Shown: positions 21,625 to 33,796 of the stretch, piece by piece | How positions within the stretch are numbered: position 1 is the stretch's first letter | Layout: the number at the start of each line of letters is the position of its first letter | Source of the DNA: Diprion similis | Lineage: Eukaryota > Arthropoda > Insecta > Hymenoptera > Diprionidae | DNA: 64,000 nucleotides | NCBI RefSeq assembly: GCF_021155765.1 | Contig: NC_060112.1 | Span: 20,398,001-20,462,000, forward strand | Reading direction: 5' to 3' | Translations under genes and position numbers: made by a program | Notes under the pieces: model-generated | What the model saw: the letters and a program-made list of their open reading frames with translations, nothing else | Database searches by the model: none | Told to the model about the DNA's origin: nothing

Positions 21625-22042
21625 CAGGATGTTCAGTATTCATGGAAATTACGGAATCAGGGAATTCTCAGGGAATTTGATATCTTCTGGAAAAACCTGG
21701 CAATCTCAGGGAATTTCATGTCGTATCTGGAATAGACTAATTTTCACTCTAGGTTCATAAAAATTAGCCATTTGGTGGGACAAAAAAATATTTTCTTTCA
21801 ACTTTCAGGCAATCGTAATGAACCAAGCCCTGATTTCTCAAAAATTGTACGTGCTAACGATTTCTTACAAATTCGCCACACAATGAGCTGTGCTCTATCA
21901 AATATAAAACATTCTTAATCGTATGATTATTGTGTTTTTTATTTACTGTTTACATTAGAACAAACTGGATAAATAATGATTATTGTCTGAAAAACCTGGA
22001 ATTATTAGAGAATTACGTTTTCACAAATAACTGGACACCCTG
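21625..22042 (+). mobile_element. 418 bp non-autonomous DNA transposon, copy A
   Basis: The termini are inverted: CAGGATGTTCAGT at the left and ACTGGACACCCTG at the right. It is flanked by a 5 bp direct duplication TCTAG on each side. Subterminal sequence is also partly inverted (AGGGAATTCTCAGGG and relatives). There is no coding capacity. A second copy, same length and opposite orientation, is at 42357-42774. The CAG termini and 5 bp duplication are compatible with a hAT-like group, but the superfamily is not proven. Confidence 0.82.
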
Positions 22043-24228
22043 TCTAGGAGGAAGTTTCAAAAACCAAATTTACTGTTAGGCTTTGGTACACTTAGAGAAT
22101 CGATTCTACTATATGCTATTGTTTCAGAAGAAGCAGATTTTTTATATTACATCATTGGCCTAAAAATATTAGTAATAGGTAATTATTCTTTTTATTTTGT
22201 ACACTCATTTTACCATGTCATATAATTTGTATTTTACACCGAACAGGAATAATAATCAGGAATGTTCATGAAATACATGGACCATTAATTTATTATATAT
22301 CCTAAATGTCTGTGTAGTAAATTGATGCGGCCATTAATTAATTGGTCAAAACTGTATCAATGTAATATATATACTTGCATGCCGAAGTATATAGTCGGAA
22401 ACTTTTATTTATATGGTAATTTCAATTTTATACATGTATTTTAATTATTGACGAATAACCATAAGTCTGCTAACTGCATGTACATATATATAAGTGTAAA
22501 GTATGATTATTATGTATATTAGAACAAGGATACTTCTAATAGTGATTGTAATTTTCAATACCTAATAATCAATTAGTCGAGCAACTGTACAAGAATAAAT
22601 ACTAATGATTCTTTTGCAGTGTAATAAATATTGTTATCAAATTTCTAGTATTCTTGCATGCATGCATACCTATGTGTATGTATGTACAATATCATGAACG
22701 ACGACGAGATATAGTTATAAGCAATTTTCTTTTGCAGAGAAAAGAGAATAACAAATGTTATGTTCAAATTTTCTATACCAAAGCAGCGTAGGGATAATTT
22801 TTTCACGAAGTGTGCACTACTTTCCTACAAACAGAGTCAAGCCAATAACGATCAACATGCTTTTGAGTTTGCAGAAAAAAATGTTTTTTTCATACAATTT
22901 AAATATGTAAATCTTGAAAAAACAATAATCATGATTGCTTAGGCCGTAGAAGCATTGCTATTGCCGCAGTTATTAATATTTTACGAAAAAAAAGAGTTAC
23001 AGATGAATGGGAAGAAAATTACAAAAAGGTAGATATTAAATAAATGTTGATATAGCCAGTATCTATATTTGTAATAAAAATGATGCTGCTTTTTATAAAT
23101 AACTTCTTTGTATACTTGAAGTTATCGATAGAGCAATTATGCACATTATTAATACTGCAACACATGCACATTCCTATGAACTGAAAAGTTTTGTAATTGC
23201 GCAATCAGTCATTAAAAGAACAAATATGCGAATTGCGATAATGATTCACAAAAAGATATGAATCTATATATCACCCTCCCATCTGCATTCTTAAACTGAT
23301 AAGTAACATAATATAGCTCGAATGTGAATCCAAAGAATGTATAATCTACATGTTTTTATGCGGCATATCTCAAAATTATACACACAATTGTACCTTTCAT
23401 TTTCACGCTGCGTTTTGCATGGAGATTATCGAAAGTCTGGGTTGGCGATACCCGTTTATTTTTGACGGAATCTTACTATAGCAGGCAAAGATGAAGAGTC
23501 GCATGAACATGCAATAAATTGTAAGACACTATGTATATATAAAGAATTATTCCAAAATTTGTGTTTTTTCGATTTCAAAAACGCTTTTACACTGCTTTTC
23601 ATTCCAGTTTTACTTTGCCGGTATAATTTATCAGGTATACAAAGTGTACCTAAGATAGGAGTTGAATAAGTATGCATTTTTTTTTTGTCATTTTACTCTT
23701 ATGTATAATGTATATTAACATACGATAAGATCATGCTGCAAATGCTACTGATTTGTCGACAATTGTAAACTTATCATTTTATAAAAATACTCCAAGAATT
23801 TTGACAAACAAATTGCCAAATTATCGACCTTCAAAGGTAACGCGTAAGCCAAAAATACTTTATACCATGGCTTTATACGTTATTTCTACTTCTATTTAAA
23901 GAGCATAAACTCTAATTGGTCGATAATTTCAATCACCCATTAAAATCTTCAAATCCTTTCGCTTATTAGATCATAATTGGATTCTTGAGTCGTTTCATGG
24001 CTAACTTCTAGGAAAATCGATGGTGATATCGACCATTGCTAAATCGCAAACATATGTATCGACTTTCGAAGTGCCCTCTGCTTTCGAGTTTCATCCCACA
24101 GGCCTCTGTACTCTGTAGCTGCATTTGTGTATCCATAGTCAGCTGTCATTGAAACGTGTATTACGTTAACAAAAATACTGATTACACTGTGCAATTTCTT
24201 TTAGCGGTTTGAAAGGCATAAGATTGGA

Positions 24229-25341
24229 ATGTCTGAAAATTCGGGAACTGACGAATACGCGCATGTAGCCAAAGGACCTTTGAAGTTGAAATGTGACCCA
24301 GCAACGATAAAGAAGTACTACTATTTATCAACATTTCAATAAGCATGTCACATTCGTGTTTACCCAGACTTTTTTTATTCATTATTTCTATTAAGTTTTA
24401 TAAATTTACTATTCATATCTTTTCGAAGTTTATAATTTATTTTTCTATTAGTCTAGTATCAGACCACATTTACCATGGACATCTGGCAGAGTGTACGAAA
24501 ACGTGCCGGGTCCACACTATCATTAGACCATGTTAAATACTTGCGACACGGTAGCACCTAAGTCCAATGACAAAATATTACCGAATTGATACCTCGTAAC
24601 CAATTAATGGCTTGCTACATTTGATATGTGTTGCATGCAGTTTTACTGCCTTCGTATATAAGAAGTGGATGAGGTGAAATTCGTATTGATATTGTAACGA
24701 TGAATTTTGAACACAAGTGATCAATTCACAACTTTGGGATTTTCTGAAATTCAGTACACCGTGATACAGCACTAATTTAAGTGTATTCTACTAAATGTGT
24801 GTATGTGCACATGTATTATATATATATCTAGATATCGAAAAAAGCAACTAGTCAAGTTACCCACTGAAAGTAATTAAATCCGAGCATGTATGCACATCTT
24901 TACTAATAAATAACTGTTTCAGAAAAAAGAAGAAGAAGGAAAAGGAGAAGAAGATGATAGAAATGGCAAAGATTATTGAGGAAGAAAAACCAAAAGCAGT
25001 TGAACTTAAGAGAACCAAGGCAGAAATGGCTTTCCAAAAGATGCAGGAGAAAATGGTGAATATTTAATTCATATTATTTTATACTATAAATATTGGCTTA
25101 ATTCAAATTAGTCTGAAAAGTAAGGAAATTCCAAATTGGGCTCATTTATAGTTATGTTGAAACTCGATTACATAGGAATATGAAATTCACTTGATGTTTG
25201 AAATAATACAACTTGCAGCAAACGGAAAGGATCAAACAAAAAGCATCAATGACGCACAAACAGCGTGTAGAAGAATTCAACAGGCACTTAGACAGTCTAA
25301 CAGAGCACTTTGATATACCGAAAGTCAGTTGGACTAAATAA
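24229..25341 (+). CDS. FAM32A: FAM32A family protein, 3 exons, 113 aa
   Basis: A small basic nuclear protein. In humans FAM32A is 112 aa and is found in the late spliceosome near the 3' splice site. Exons: 24229-24314, 24923-25055, 25219-25341, all in phase. The N-terminus has VAKGPLKLK, as in the family. A Lys-rich block follows at about residues 28-40, then AFQKMQEKM, and the highly conserved end HKQRVEEFNRHLDSLTEH, finishing in IPKVSWTK. Length and both ends agree with the family. The first ATG in the exon gives this length, and no better start is seen upstream. Confidence 0.94.
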
Positions 25342-25578
25342 ACACACTTACCACTGTGCTATTGCACAAAATCAAGACAAACTCTTTGTGTTGAAAAATA
25401 TTTGTTATTTCACCAACATATACTTACATATAATTGCTATGGTAGTTTAAACAAATTTAAAATAGCCATAATTGTAGTTGTACTCTCACACTGAGTAAAT
25501 TTAAAAATTACGTTACTCTGTTGTTGATATAAGAAGGTCCACAGGTAAACATAACGACGAGTAACTTTTTACAGTAAT

Positions 25579-25584
25579 AATAAA
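25579..25584 (+). terminator. Poly(A) signal downstream of FAM32A
   Basis: AATAAA about 240 bases after the FAM32A stop; another AATAAA-containing stretch follows near 25635. Confidence 0.45.
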
Positions 25585-26256
25585 CTGTATCTTAAATATC
25601 ATAAACATGTATAAAGTATTTCATCAATGGGAAAAATAAAATATTGTAGTACTTGTAAAGATTTTGTTATTAACAGAGTAGAAAAACTGTATTCTAAGCC
25701 GAAGCTAAGCAATAATATATAATACCTATTCATCTTTATATAATGTATATAATATTGAAAACTCTCTACATGCACATATCGCGAGATATTAGGCTACAGA
25801 GAGTTTCAGTGGCAGTTATAGTTATTACTTGCCACAGTACATAATGGACGGATAAGCACTTAGCTGCTAAAAATAAACTAGTGATCAATGTTACAAAAAT
25901 GGTATAAACTAAATACATACGTCACTTATTTTCTAAACAACAATTAATCCTGACAATATAAACTCCTTTTATGACCTAGGTAATGGTTTAGACTCATCGA
26001 TAAATCTTCAAATATAAAATTTGTAATATCTTTAATACATTTGACAACTGTATGAGATACCATAACAATGAACAGGTATAATGGACGGAATTGATTAGCT
26101 ACCATATTTCGGCACATATATTAATAATTGTAATAAATATGATAGATGATTTGCTGTCACAACAAGGACATACATAAAATGGACGGCATTTACTTATCTG
26201 CTATGCTTATGCATAATTTACAACCTGTAAATTATACATAATACGCACACACGTTA

Positions 26257-26415
26257 GGGGCCATCCATTAATTACGTCATGTTACATAAGTTTGAAAAAT
26301 TTGTAACGTCAGATTAGGGGGGAGGGGGTTCTAAAAATGTGAAAACTTGTGACAAGGACGAGGGGAGGGGTTTAAAAGTTCTAAAATTCGTATGACGTAA
26401 TTTATGGATGGCCCC
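26257..26415. mobile_element. 159 bp MITE, PIF/Harbinger-like
   Basis: Terminal inverted repeats of 24 bases starting GGGGCCATCCATWAATTACG match with one difference. A TTA direct duplication flanks both ends (26254-26256 and 26416-26418). The 3 bp TTA target and G-rich termini are typical of PIF/Harbinger derivatives. The interior is G/A-rich with no coding. As far as I recall, the same terminal sequence is widespread in insect genomes. Confidence 0.85.
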
Positions 26416-26801
26416 TTACTAGTTGCGATAAACGTGATAAAAAAATATAGTGAAGCAGTCAGAAATCTTCGCCATTCTAGATGTTATTAATCTTACCTAA
26501 ATAGGTAACAGATTTGTTCAAGACGGCTTATACATTACAAATACACTCGGATCCCGATTATTTTTGTATGTCAGGTGTCAGGACTTAATTTTAAAAATGT
26601 TACGTTCGCACAAACTTGATCTTTCTTTCAATAGTATCGAAAATAAACTGACTCTCCAGGAAGAAGTGTTAACAACACCTGAGTTCCAGTGTAGCATGTT
26701 CTGTGTATCAATATTATTTTCACACATACCCCTTTTCCTGTATAAAAAACGTCTACAAATATATCAGTAAGCGATTAAAGTTATGGGAAACTATCTCAAT
26801 T

Positions 26802-26840
26802 GTGTGTGTGTGTGTGTGTGTGTATACACGCACGCACACA
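26802..26840. repeat. TG/CA microsatellite
   Basis: About eleven TG dinucleotides are followed by TATACACGCACGCACACAC and a short TA run. The purine-pyrimidine alternation is favourable to Z-DNA, but no function is implied. Confidence 0.85.
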
Positions 26841-27083
26841 CTATATATATACATGAACAGATTATTAGATAATACAGTAGTATCCCATGTGTGTTACACC
26901 ACAGGAAATACTTGCTGAGATTCCAATTTTCAGACCCAATTGTCTTATAATAAAACTACAGTATTAGCACGGAATGTGAGATACCTTACAAACAGAGTAC
27001 GATCATTGCAGGTACTCAATCTATTTGCAGTACCGCAAGGTATTTATACTTGTCCACATTAGAAATGAGCAGACAAGTCTTCA

Positions 27084-30000
27084 TTAGAAAATTTGCATGA
27101 GAGCCCCAAGTAATACTAGGACTGACACAGCAGATGAAGTTAGAATCGGAGCTCCATTATCATAACGAAAAACTTGAATGTAATTTTCTGTTTGTACCCA
27201 AGGATTGCTACCGTCATCAAAGTGCATGGGACATTGATCTCGCTCACGCTCATATTCCTACAGGAGAAAACAACAATTAGATTGCAGTTTCATACAGTAC
27301 CAAGTACGTAGATTAAAAGTATAAATACCTCGGGGATTCCTTGAGGTTTAACGATGTGAACGACACTGCACCGGCAGATAGACAACCTCTGTTACATCTG
27401 GGTTTAAGATGTCCATATTGCATTTGAGATGCAACTGTGGTTATCTATCTGCCAGTGAGGTGTCGTTTGCATCGTACCCCTCAAGGATTCCTCCCGGTAT
27501 AAAGATGACAGAAACTTACTTGTAGCTGCAGAGCGACTGCAGCACCTTCGGTGTAATTGCTACTTGTCACATCTTGTTTAAGGTCACAGTAAGGTCCAAG
27601 AGCTTGGGACATCAAGACACGATTCAAATCTGCCCTTTGATAAACCCAACATCGATATTTACTGAATGCATCCAATTCATCATATGTAATTAAATATGAC
27701 TTTAAATTTTCTTTCCAGTAGCCAATGCATTTCATTTTATAATCAGGTGTACCTACGCATAGAAGTGAATGCATTAATCCATTTAATTTCGTTGAGAAAG
27801 TGAAGTAATGCAATTCATGGGTTAAAAGATAGTCTCAAAACCTTCTGTTTACAAACTTTTCAAATACCATCGTAATTGTATAAATCTTACTGTAAATATC
27901 AACTGGTCGTCCCAAGTGATCAACTGAAAGGCAGTAAGTTTCGTCAATAGCTACTTCCTTTTGATCGGTGTCACACACTGATAAATCTGATATATTTTGT
28001 TTGCAATAAATATTCGGTCGCGGGGAAAGCGTTACACCTCCCAAAATTCTTGTTTCAAACAAAATGTCTCCTTTTTGGGTGAACATATATTTTCCCGCTA
28101 CAGGACATCTGACTGGAACTGGATACTTCGCTGTAATTTAAACAGTACTGTAGGAAAGTACATTTAAATTTAGAATACAATTATGACGCTGAAACTACAG
28201 GTAATAGTCAGCAGGTAATACAGGCGGAACGGTTCCAGGGGATGAGCAAACGACGAACCTTATCTGGATTATTCAGGGAACTCTTTGAAATATATTCCTT
28301 GATATTTTATCAGTTGCTCACTCACTTCCAGTCTTCCAGACGTATTACTTGCTCGCTATTACCTGCTAGTTTCAACGTCATAATAAAATTTGAATTTAAT
28401 AAAGTGTCAAATAATTTGTCAATTAAGCCATTCATTGTTATTTAATTTTTGTATTGTTACCGAGGTACAAGTCGTATTTCCATGCTTCCTTGTTTGGAAA
28501 TTGAACCCAGGAACATACTGTATGGAAGTCATCTTTAATAACAGCAACACCTCGCCTATATCTTATAACGTTATGATGTTGTGGCACAAAGTCGAAACAA
28601 ACATAATCTTTCTGACTATAAGAAAACAGAAATAAATAATTAATGAATATCTTCGATTAATCTTCAGACTTTAACGGAAGTTGAAAGTTCTTGTTTTAGT
28701 ACCATCCATCCACAGTTAATCTTGCCATCATGACCCTAGTGTCTCTTTGTTCTCGACAAACATAAATGGTTCGCCTGAAACGGCCTTCATCTGGATACCA
28801 AGTTTCTATTATGTGTGTCTCATTTATAAAAATATCTGCATCTATATTAGCAGTGTTTATCCAGTCTCCGGACATGTTTTGAGGTAAACGACATCCTGGG
28901 TCGACAACTTCAGATTTAACCGGCGTTATGCGGAGACGCTCAGGACTTTTTTCAACTGTTTTTAGAGTGTTGCACTCTGCGGTTATAGAGACACCAATGT
29001 ACAAGTCATCATCACGATTCTTCAGGAAACATCTGTACTTTTCATCTTTTCGAGATTCCTTCGTATTTGCGACGGCAAAGAAATGATTCTTGTCAACAAA
29101 CCAGTCACCCAAACAACTGTATTCCACCACTAGTTATGAAAACAAATACAGAACAATATAGAAATAGAATTTTTTTACATCATAGTAATGTCACATAGTT
29201 ATATAAGTTATATGTCTCCTTCGCTAGTCAAATCTGCTCATCCGAAACAGTTCGTTATTGTTGAGCTTGGACATTTTTTTAAATTAAACAGGTACTTTTG
29301 AAATGTAGTTCGTTACTTACATCCATCTTCAGTTCCTTCCAACGTGTCACAACGTTTGTAATTTATGGTAAACTTTTGATTTGTAATCAAGAACTGAGTA
29401 CCAGCTGTTTGGCAGGAACGAATTTGTGCATCGGGATGATTACACTCTCCAGTGAACCTGAATCGATTCTACATGATGGGAATAAAAAAATACAATGTTA
29501 ATACTAATTGATCTCATGCCTAGATGACTAGTAATACGTAATGTGAAAAAAGTACCAGACAGTAACTAATACTAATATTACACATTAAAGTCACTCACTT
29601 GATAAGCAAATTGCCAGACACCTTCAAGAGATGAACGACAATTGACTGGAACGTAGTTTTCAGAAAATAATGTGATCAACTGTTGATCTGGACGCAGTCC
29701 ACTACATACGTTTTCCACCGTTGGCTGGACACCATTACGTAAATTTACACAACTCGCTAAAATGGAGAGAGAAAGTCAAGGTAATATTTGGGTATTGAGT
29801 GCTGCGAGTATTTGTACAAGTTTTTTTTTAGAACAAAACCATTCCCTTTCAGCCATTCGTTTTGGAAATTCAAAATTTTTTCTGTATGCGCATCGATTAT
29901 AATTAGCCTAGTCGAACTATTTCAAACTTGAACCAAATGGTAAACAGTATTATAATGAAAGAAGTAAATTGTACACCAAGAATATTTGGTGGTTCAAAAA

Positions 30001-30941
30001 CTGGCACCTGTGGCTGGGAAACTTTTTGTTACAGTGCAGCTGATTATTTCAACATAACATGACTAATTTATTGTCCAGAAAGCTGCTATGTAAATATTTT
30101 GATCACATGGGTTATTCTGGAGCTTAGAGAAATTCTCCAAATGAAAGGGTAGATTTTAATACTCTCTTCAGGCTCTTGATAGTGAAGATTAGTTACTTTC
30201 GACTTACATTCCAGCTTTTCGAGGACATTGACAGTTCTGACAATTAGTTTGACGCAGTTGTAACACACGTCCTTTTGAAACACGAAAGTATAGTTGACGT
30301 GATACTCTGATAGCGCATTAATGCAGAAACCCTTATTGGTCATAGTTTCTGCGTTGATTTCAGTCAATGTTTTTTCACCATTTTCCCAAGAAAACCATGA
30401 ACCTCTGATTACCAGTGGAATCTGGCATGATTTTTCCTCTTGACCTTTCGATAAACTGGCTGAAATTAAAGTGACTGTTGACATCATTTTGAAATTGAAA
30501 ATTTTAATTGAAATAAGTATTATATGAGCAATAGAAAAATTATTGTTAAGGTTGTTGACACATCATACGCTAGTGAGCGCCACACAGTGAATGCAATAAG
30601 ATGTGGACAGAAAATTAAGAAACGAGACTGAAAAATGCGTTCTTTTCAATTTAGAATGATTCAGATAACCTAAATTAGTATATGACACTACGAGAAATTC
30701 CAAAGCAAATTTGTGACAAGAAAATAAATGTCTGCAATGGAAATAAAATTTAGTAAATGTACTGAGATAATTACAAATGATGGATATGTAAGAATTGTTC
30801 AAGAACTAATTACATATGAATAACCGTACGAATAATCATCAAGCGCTTGACAACAATGAAATGAAGACAGGATTTTACAAGCTTACCGTGAATAAGAACG
30901 TAGCACATGGTGTACGCGAAAAAAGATAAATTTCGAGCCAT
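27084..30941 (-). CDS. Secreted cysteine-rich protein (DUF7042-7045-like), 613 aa
   Basis: I do not recognise a named function. Nine exons chain in phase: 30941-30887, 30459-30208, 29756-29599, 29468-29321, 29129-28703, 28615-28461, 28130-27891, 27752-27520, 27257-27084. The N-terminus MARNLSFFAYTMCYVLIHG is a signal peptide. The ectodomain has many cysteines and repeated short modules (for example CQIPLVIRGSWFSWENG; CRLPQNMSGDWINT; VRCPVAGKY), each a Cys-Pro-Gly-Trp-like strand. This resembles the insect protein family that Pfam covers with DUF7042, 7043, 7044 and 7045; that assignment is from memory. The last residues (from about TSSAVSVLVLLGALMQIF) are hydrophobic after a Ser/Thr stretch, so a GPI anchor or membrane tail is likely. 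Several N-glycosylation sites (NYT, NMS, NET) are visible. One intron holds a MITE and another a long hairpin. Confidence 0.82.
27320..27501. repeat. Long hairpin within the last intron of the secreted-protein gene
   Basis: Arms 27320-27387 and 27438-27501 are inverted repeats of about 65 bases with a few mismatches; CGATG-AACGACAC and GGCAGATAG are shared. The loop of about 50 bases can itself form small hairpins. The structure occupies most of a 262 bp intron and ends 18 bases from the donor. It may be a MITE relic or an hpRNA/miRNA-type precursor. Confidence 0.7.
28184..28380. mobile_element. 197 bp MITE with TA duplication, Tc1/mariner-like
   Basis: The element starts TGACGCTGAAACTA and ends in the complement of TGACGTTGAAACTAGCAGG. 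The inverted repeats reach about 40 bases, to GGTAATAGYSAGCARGTAATA. TA flanks both ends (28182-28183, 28381-28382). There is no coding. It lies in the intron between exons 6 and 7 of the secreted-protein gene. The superfamily follows only from the TA target. Confidence 0.82.
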
Positions 30942-32327
30942 GATGTCGCGATTGCTTATAAAGCAAAACCATAAAGAGTGAAAAGAAACAAGTAAATTAT
31001 TAACGAATTTGAGAGTAGCGTTTTACAACGGACATCATCACCCATCCACGCCCAACGATGTCCAACGCTCACCAACACTCTCACGAAAGCATCACTTGGC
31101 ATCACTACTACTTAAATAACTCAAGAATTCGTGTGAATCATGGCATCGGCTCCATAGGCGGAGGAATTGAAAACCTGTTAGCGTTGACTGAAATAAATTT
31201 TCGTCTACCTTCTCGTTGAAATTGTTAGATAATATGTAATTTTGTCAGGGAAGAAGACAATTTTTGAAAATACAAAATAATGCTCAATCATGTTTATAGA
31301 AGTCATTTTTGACTATATAAAAAACATTGGAACAGTGAACAAACGGAGAAAATGAAGAAGTGAGAAGGAAATACATGGTAGCGGTAGCTTTATCGGTAGC
31401 CAAGATCCCTAGGATACCAGTGCTGCTGCAGATGGTTCATGGAGATAGTGAGTTTCATGCAGGATCAGAGGTCTCTACCTGAACTGTCTCTACCAAGTCC
31501 CTACATGAACTTTCCGTTCTCTTACAACCTTTCGGTATTTTCATCTCGATCTCACCTTGGATCTCACTTGATCTCAATAGCACAGAGAGGACTACGGGTT
31601 GCTCATTGCACCAATTGCTTTCAGCATCTCACGGATTTTACGTACCTCTCAAAATTTGTGTCGTTCTCGAGCTGAAGCTAAAAATCGGATTTGGATAGTG
31701 AATTGTATGGTATATGGGCCATAATGTTTAGGTTATGAGCATTAAGTAAACTCGAAAGAATCTCTTCACAGATTGAAATTTGTAAGTAAAATTTCATCTA
31801 AATCGCTATCCTAGTATAGGCTCAATGAATCTGATTTCTATTAAGATAATTTGCTTTTTCTGTTTACTTCAAATGACTTTTATAAGTGGCGAACAATGCA
31901 AAGCTTCAATTCAAAGAACGATTTATCGTTGCATAATGTGATAATTAGCGATCAATTGTTAGGTTATGTTGTCGTAATATACTATAAATCGAATGTGGGC
32001 CAGATAAAATTTAGTTCACCTGTACCATGCTGCATCACTCCAATCAAATATATATACATGGAGAAATTTAACACTACAGTTTTCACCATGTTTGGCTTAC
32101 ACAAACTACTGGTTATGGAAAGTTAAAAATTGTTCTATCTCTGTTCAATCACCTGTCAAAAATTTTTAATACATAACCTTGTAAGAGATTGAGGTTCATT
32201 TCGTTATTGCTACAGAAAATATTATCCTTTTGGATGTTGAGTTCTTGATGAAACTTTAGAACTTCATGAAGTAAAACTTAAGAATAACAAAATAATTACT
32301 ACTGGCACTGTTTCAGACGCAGATACA
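30942..32327. other. Divergent intergenic region
   Basis: This lies between the 5' ends of the minus-strand secreted-protein gene and the plus-strand holocytochrome c synthase gene, so it should hold both promoters and 5' UTRs. A sequence rich in CATCACC/CACC units (about 31030-31110) stands out. No exon chain or RNA gene is seen. Confidence 0.45.
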
Positions 32328-33703
32328 ATGGGTAATACACTTACATCAGCCTCGGTCGCAGCTACGGAAGTGATATCACCAGTACTGCAAGAGCCTCATG
32401 TTAAATCCAAGCCACATGTTCATAAAACCCTCGAAGGGGAGCCTCCTCCAGAATGTCCTATGCATAAGCCTAAACCTGAACAGTCGACCAAAATTGTCAG
32501 TGAATGTCCCATAGCTAATGTTGCAGATGGTGACATTAATCCTCTTAATATGGTGAGTACAGTCATACTTGCTGTGATCAAAGCTGGAAAAAACTAGTCA
32601 GAGTGATTTTTTCTCTATGTATAAAGTCTGTCTATTTGTAGAAGGTAAGCTTAGTTGCAATGGCTCTACACCATCATCATTCACATCTTTTTATTCTTTA
32701 GTAATTTTTCTATTCACCGAACAATTGTACATTTCATTGAAACCTTAATGAAGGAATTATTTAGAATGAATATTTGTCTATTATTTCACATATTTGATTT
32801 GGAATTCAAAGTTCTCACTATAATCAAATATTAATGTGTCACATGTTAACTGAAAAAAGAAAATGTCAGAATATTTTGTGACAACCTTGATATTACAGAA
32901 TTTTAATGCACACGTGATTGGATCGAGCACTATTATCTTAACACAAAATATTGTTCTACCGTTTATCATAACAAATGATGGATTGACTAAGTAAAATATT
33001 ATTTCAATACTAGATGCCTGCGGGCAATCAGCAGCCTGCACCCGATCAGCCTTTCCCACTACCCACAGCGAGGCAAGTATCTTCAATCCCGAAGGCAACT
33101 GATGAAGGAAGTTTCTGGGTGTATCCATCTCAACAGATGTTCTGGAATGCCATGTTGAGAAAAGGTTGGCGCTGGAAAAATGACGACTTGGCGCCAAAAG
33201 ATATGGATGACATAATCAAGATTCACAATGCCAATAATGAGCAGGCTTGGCAAGAGGTACTCAAGTGGGAAGCACTTCATGCTAGAGAATGTGGTAATCC
33301 AAGATTACGAAGCTTTGGTGGCAATGCAACCAAATACTCTCCACGTGCTCGAATTCGCCACTGGATGGGGTATGTTGGAAGAAATATCCATCATCATTTC
33401 TAATTTATTTCAGCTTCATATACTGTGTAGAAATAATATATTACCTACATATTTTGTTGAAGGTATGAACTTCCGTTCGATCGTCACGATTGGATTGTGG
33501 ACCGATGTGGGAAGGATGTGAGATACGTAATTGATTATTACGATGGCGGAGACGTTGATGAAAAATATACGTTTGCATTGCTAGACGTTAGGCCAGCAAT
33601 GGATTCTTTAGACAACATTTGGGATAGAATGAAGGTAGCTTGGTGGCGCTGGAGATTCAGTCGTGAGGATAGTAACCAGCAAACGACTACAGCAAACCAT
33701 TGA
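32328..33703 (+). CDS. Hccs: Holocytochrome c-type synthase (heme lyase), 273 aa
   Basis: The mitochondrial intermembrane-space enzyme that attaches heme to the CXXCH cysteines of apocytochrome c. Exons: 32328-32552, 33014-33369, 33463-33703. Two CP-type heme regulatory motifs lie in the N-terminal part (ECPMHKP and SECPIAN). The catalytic domain then has [28 protein letters not shown] with the heme-ligand His, [20 protein letters not shown] and [11 protein letters not shown], ending near [15 protein letters not shown]. Length is close to the human protein (268 aa). The start ATG gives a Met-Gly N-terminus, as in the family. It is a complete gene with no missing key residue. Confidence 0.96.
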
Positions 33704-33790
33704 GGATAGGCTACTGTACATACGCAGAAAATAGTATATCATTTCTGTTATCACTCATACTTGTATTATATATCTTATCGTTAATATGTT

Positions 33791-33796
33791 AATAAA
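33791..33796 (+). terminator. Poly(A) signal of holocytochrome c synthase
   Basis: AATAAA about 90 bases after the stop codon, the expected position for a short 3' UTR. Confidence 0.65.

Larger units (their letters stand above)
20055..24228. other. Intergenic region with one transposable element
   Basis: Apart from the 418 bp element at 21625-22042, this is AT-rich with no exon chain or recognisable protein. Open frames on both strands at 20.9-21.3 kb overlap each other and are low-complexity. TGCATGCATGCAT at about 22655-22668 is a short simple repeat. Confidence 0.5.
25342..27083. other. Convergent intergenic region between FAM32A and secreted-protein gene
   Basis: This contains the FAM32A 3' UTR, a PIF/Harbinger-like MITE (26257-26415) and a TG/CA microsatellite near 26802-26840. 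No gene is seen. The minus-strand neighbour ends at 27084, so transcripts from the two sides converge here. Confidence 0.5.
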
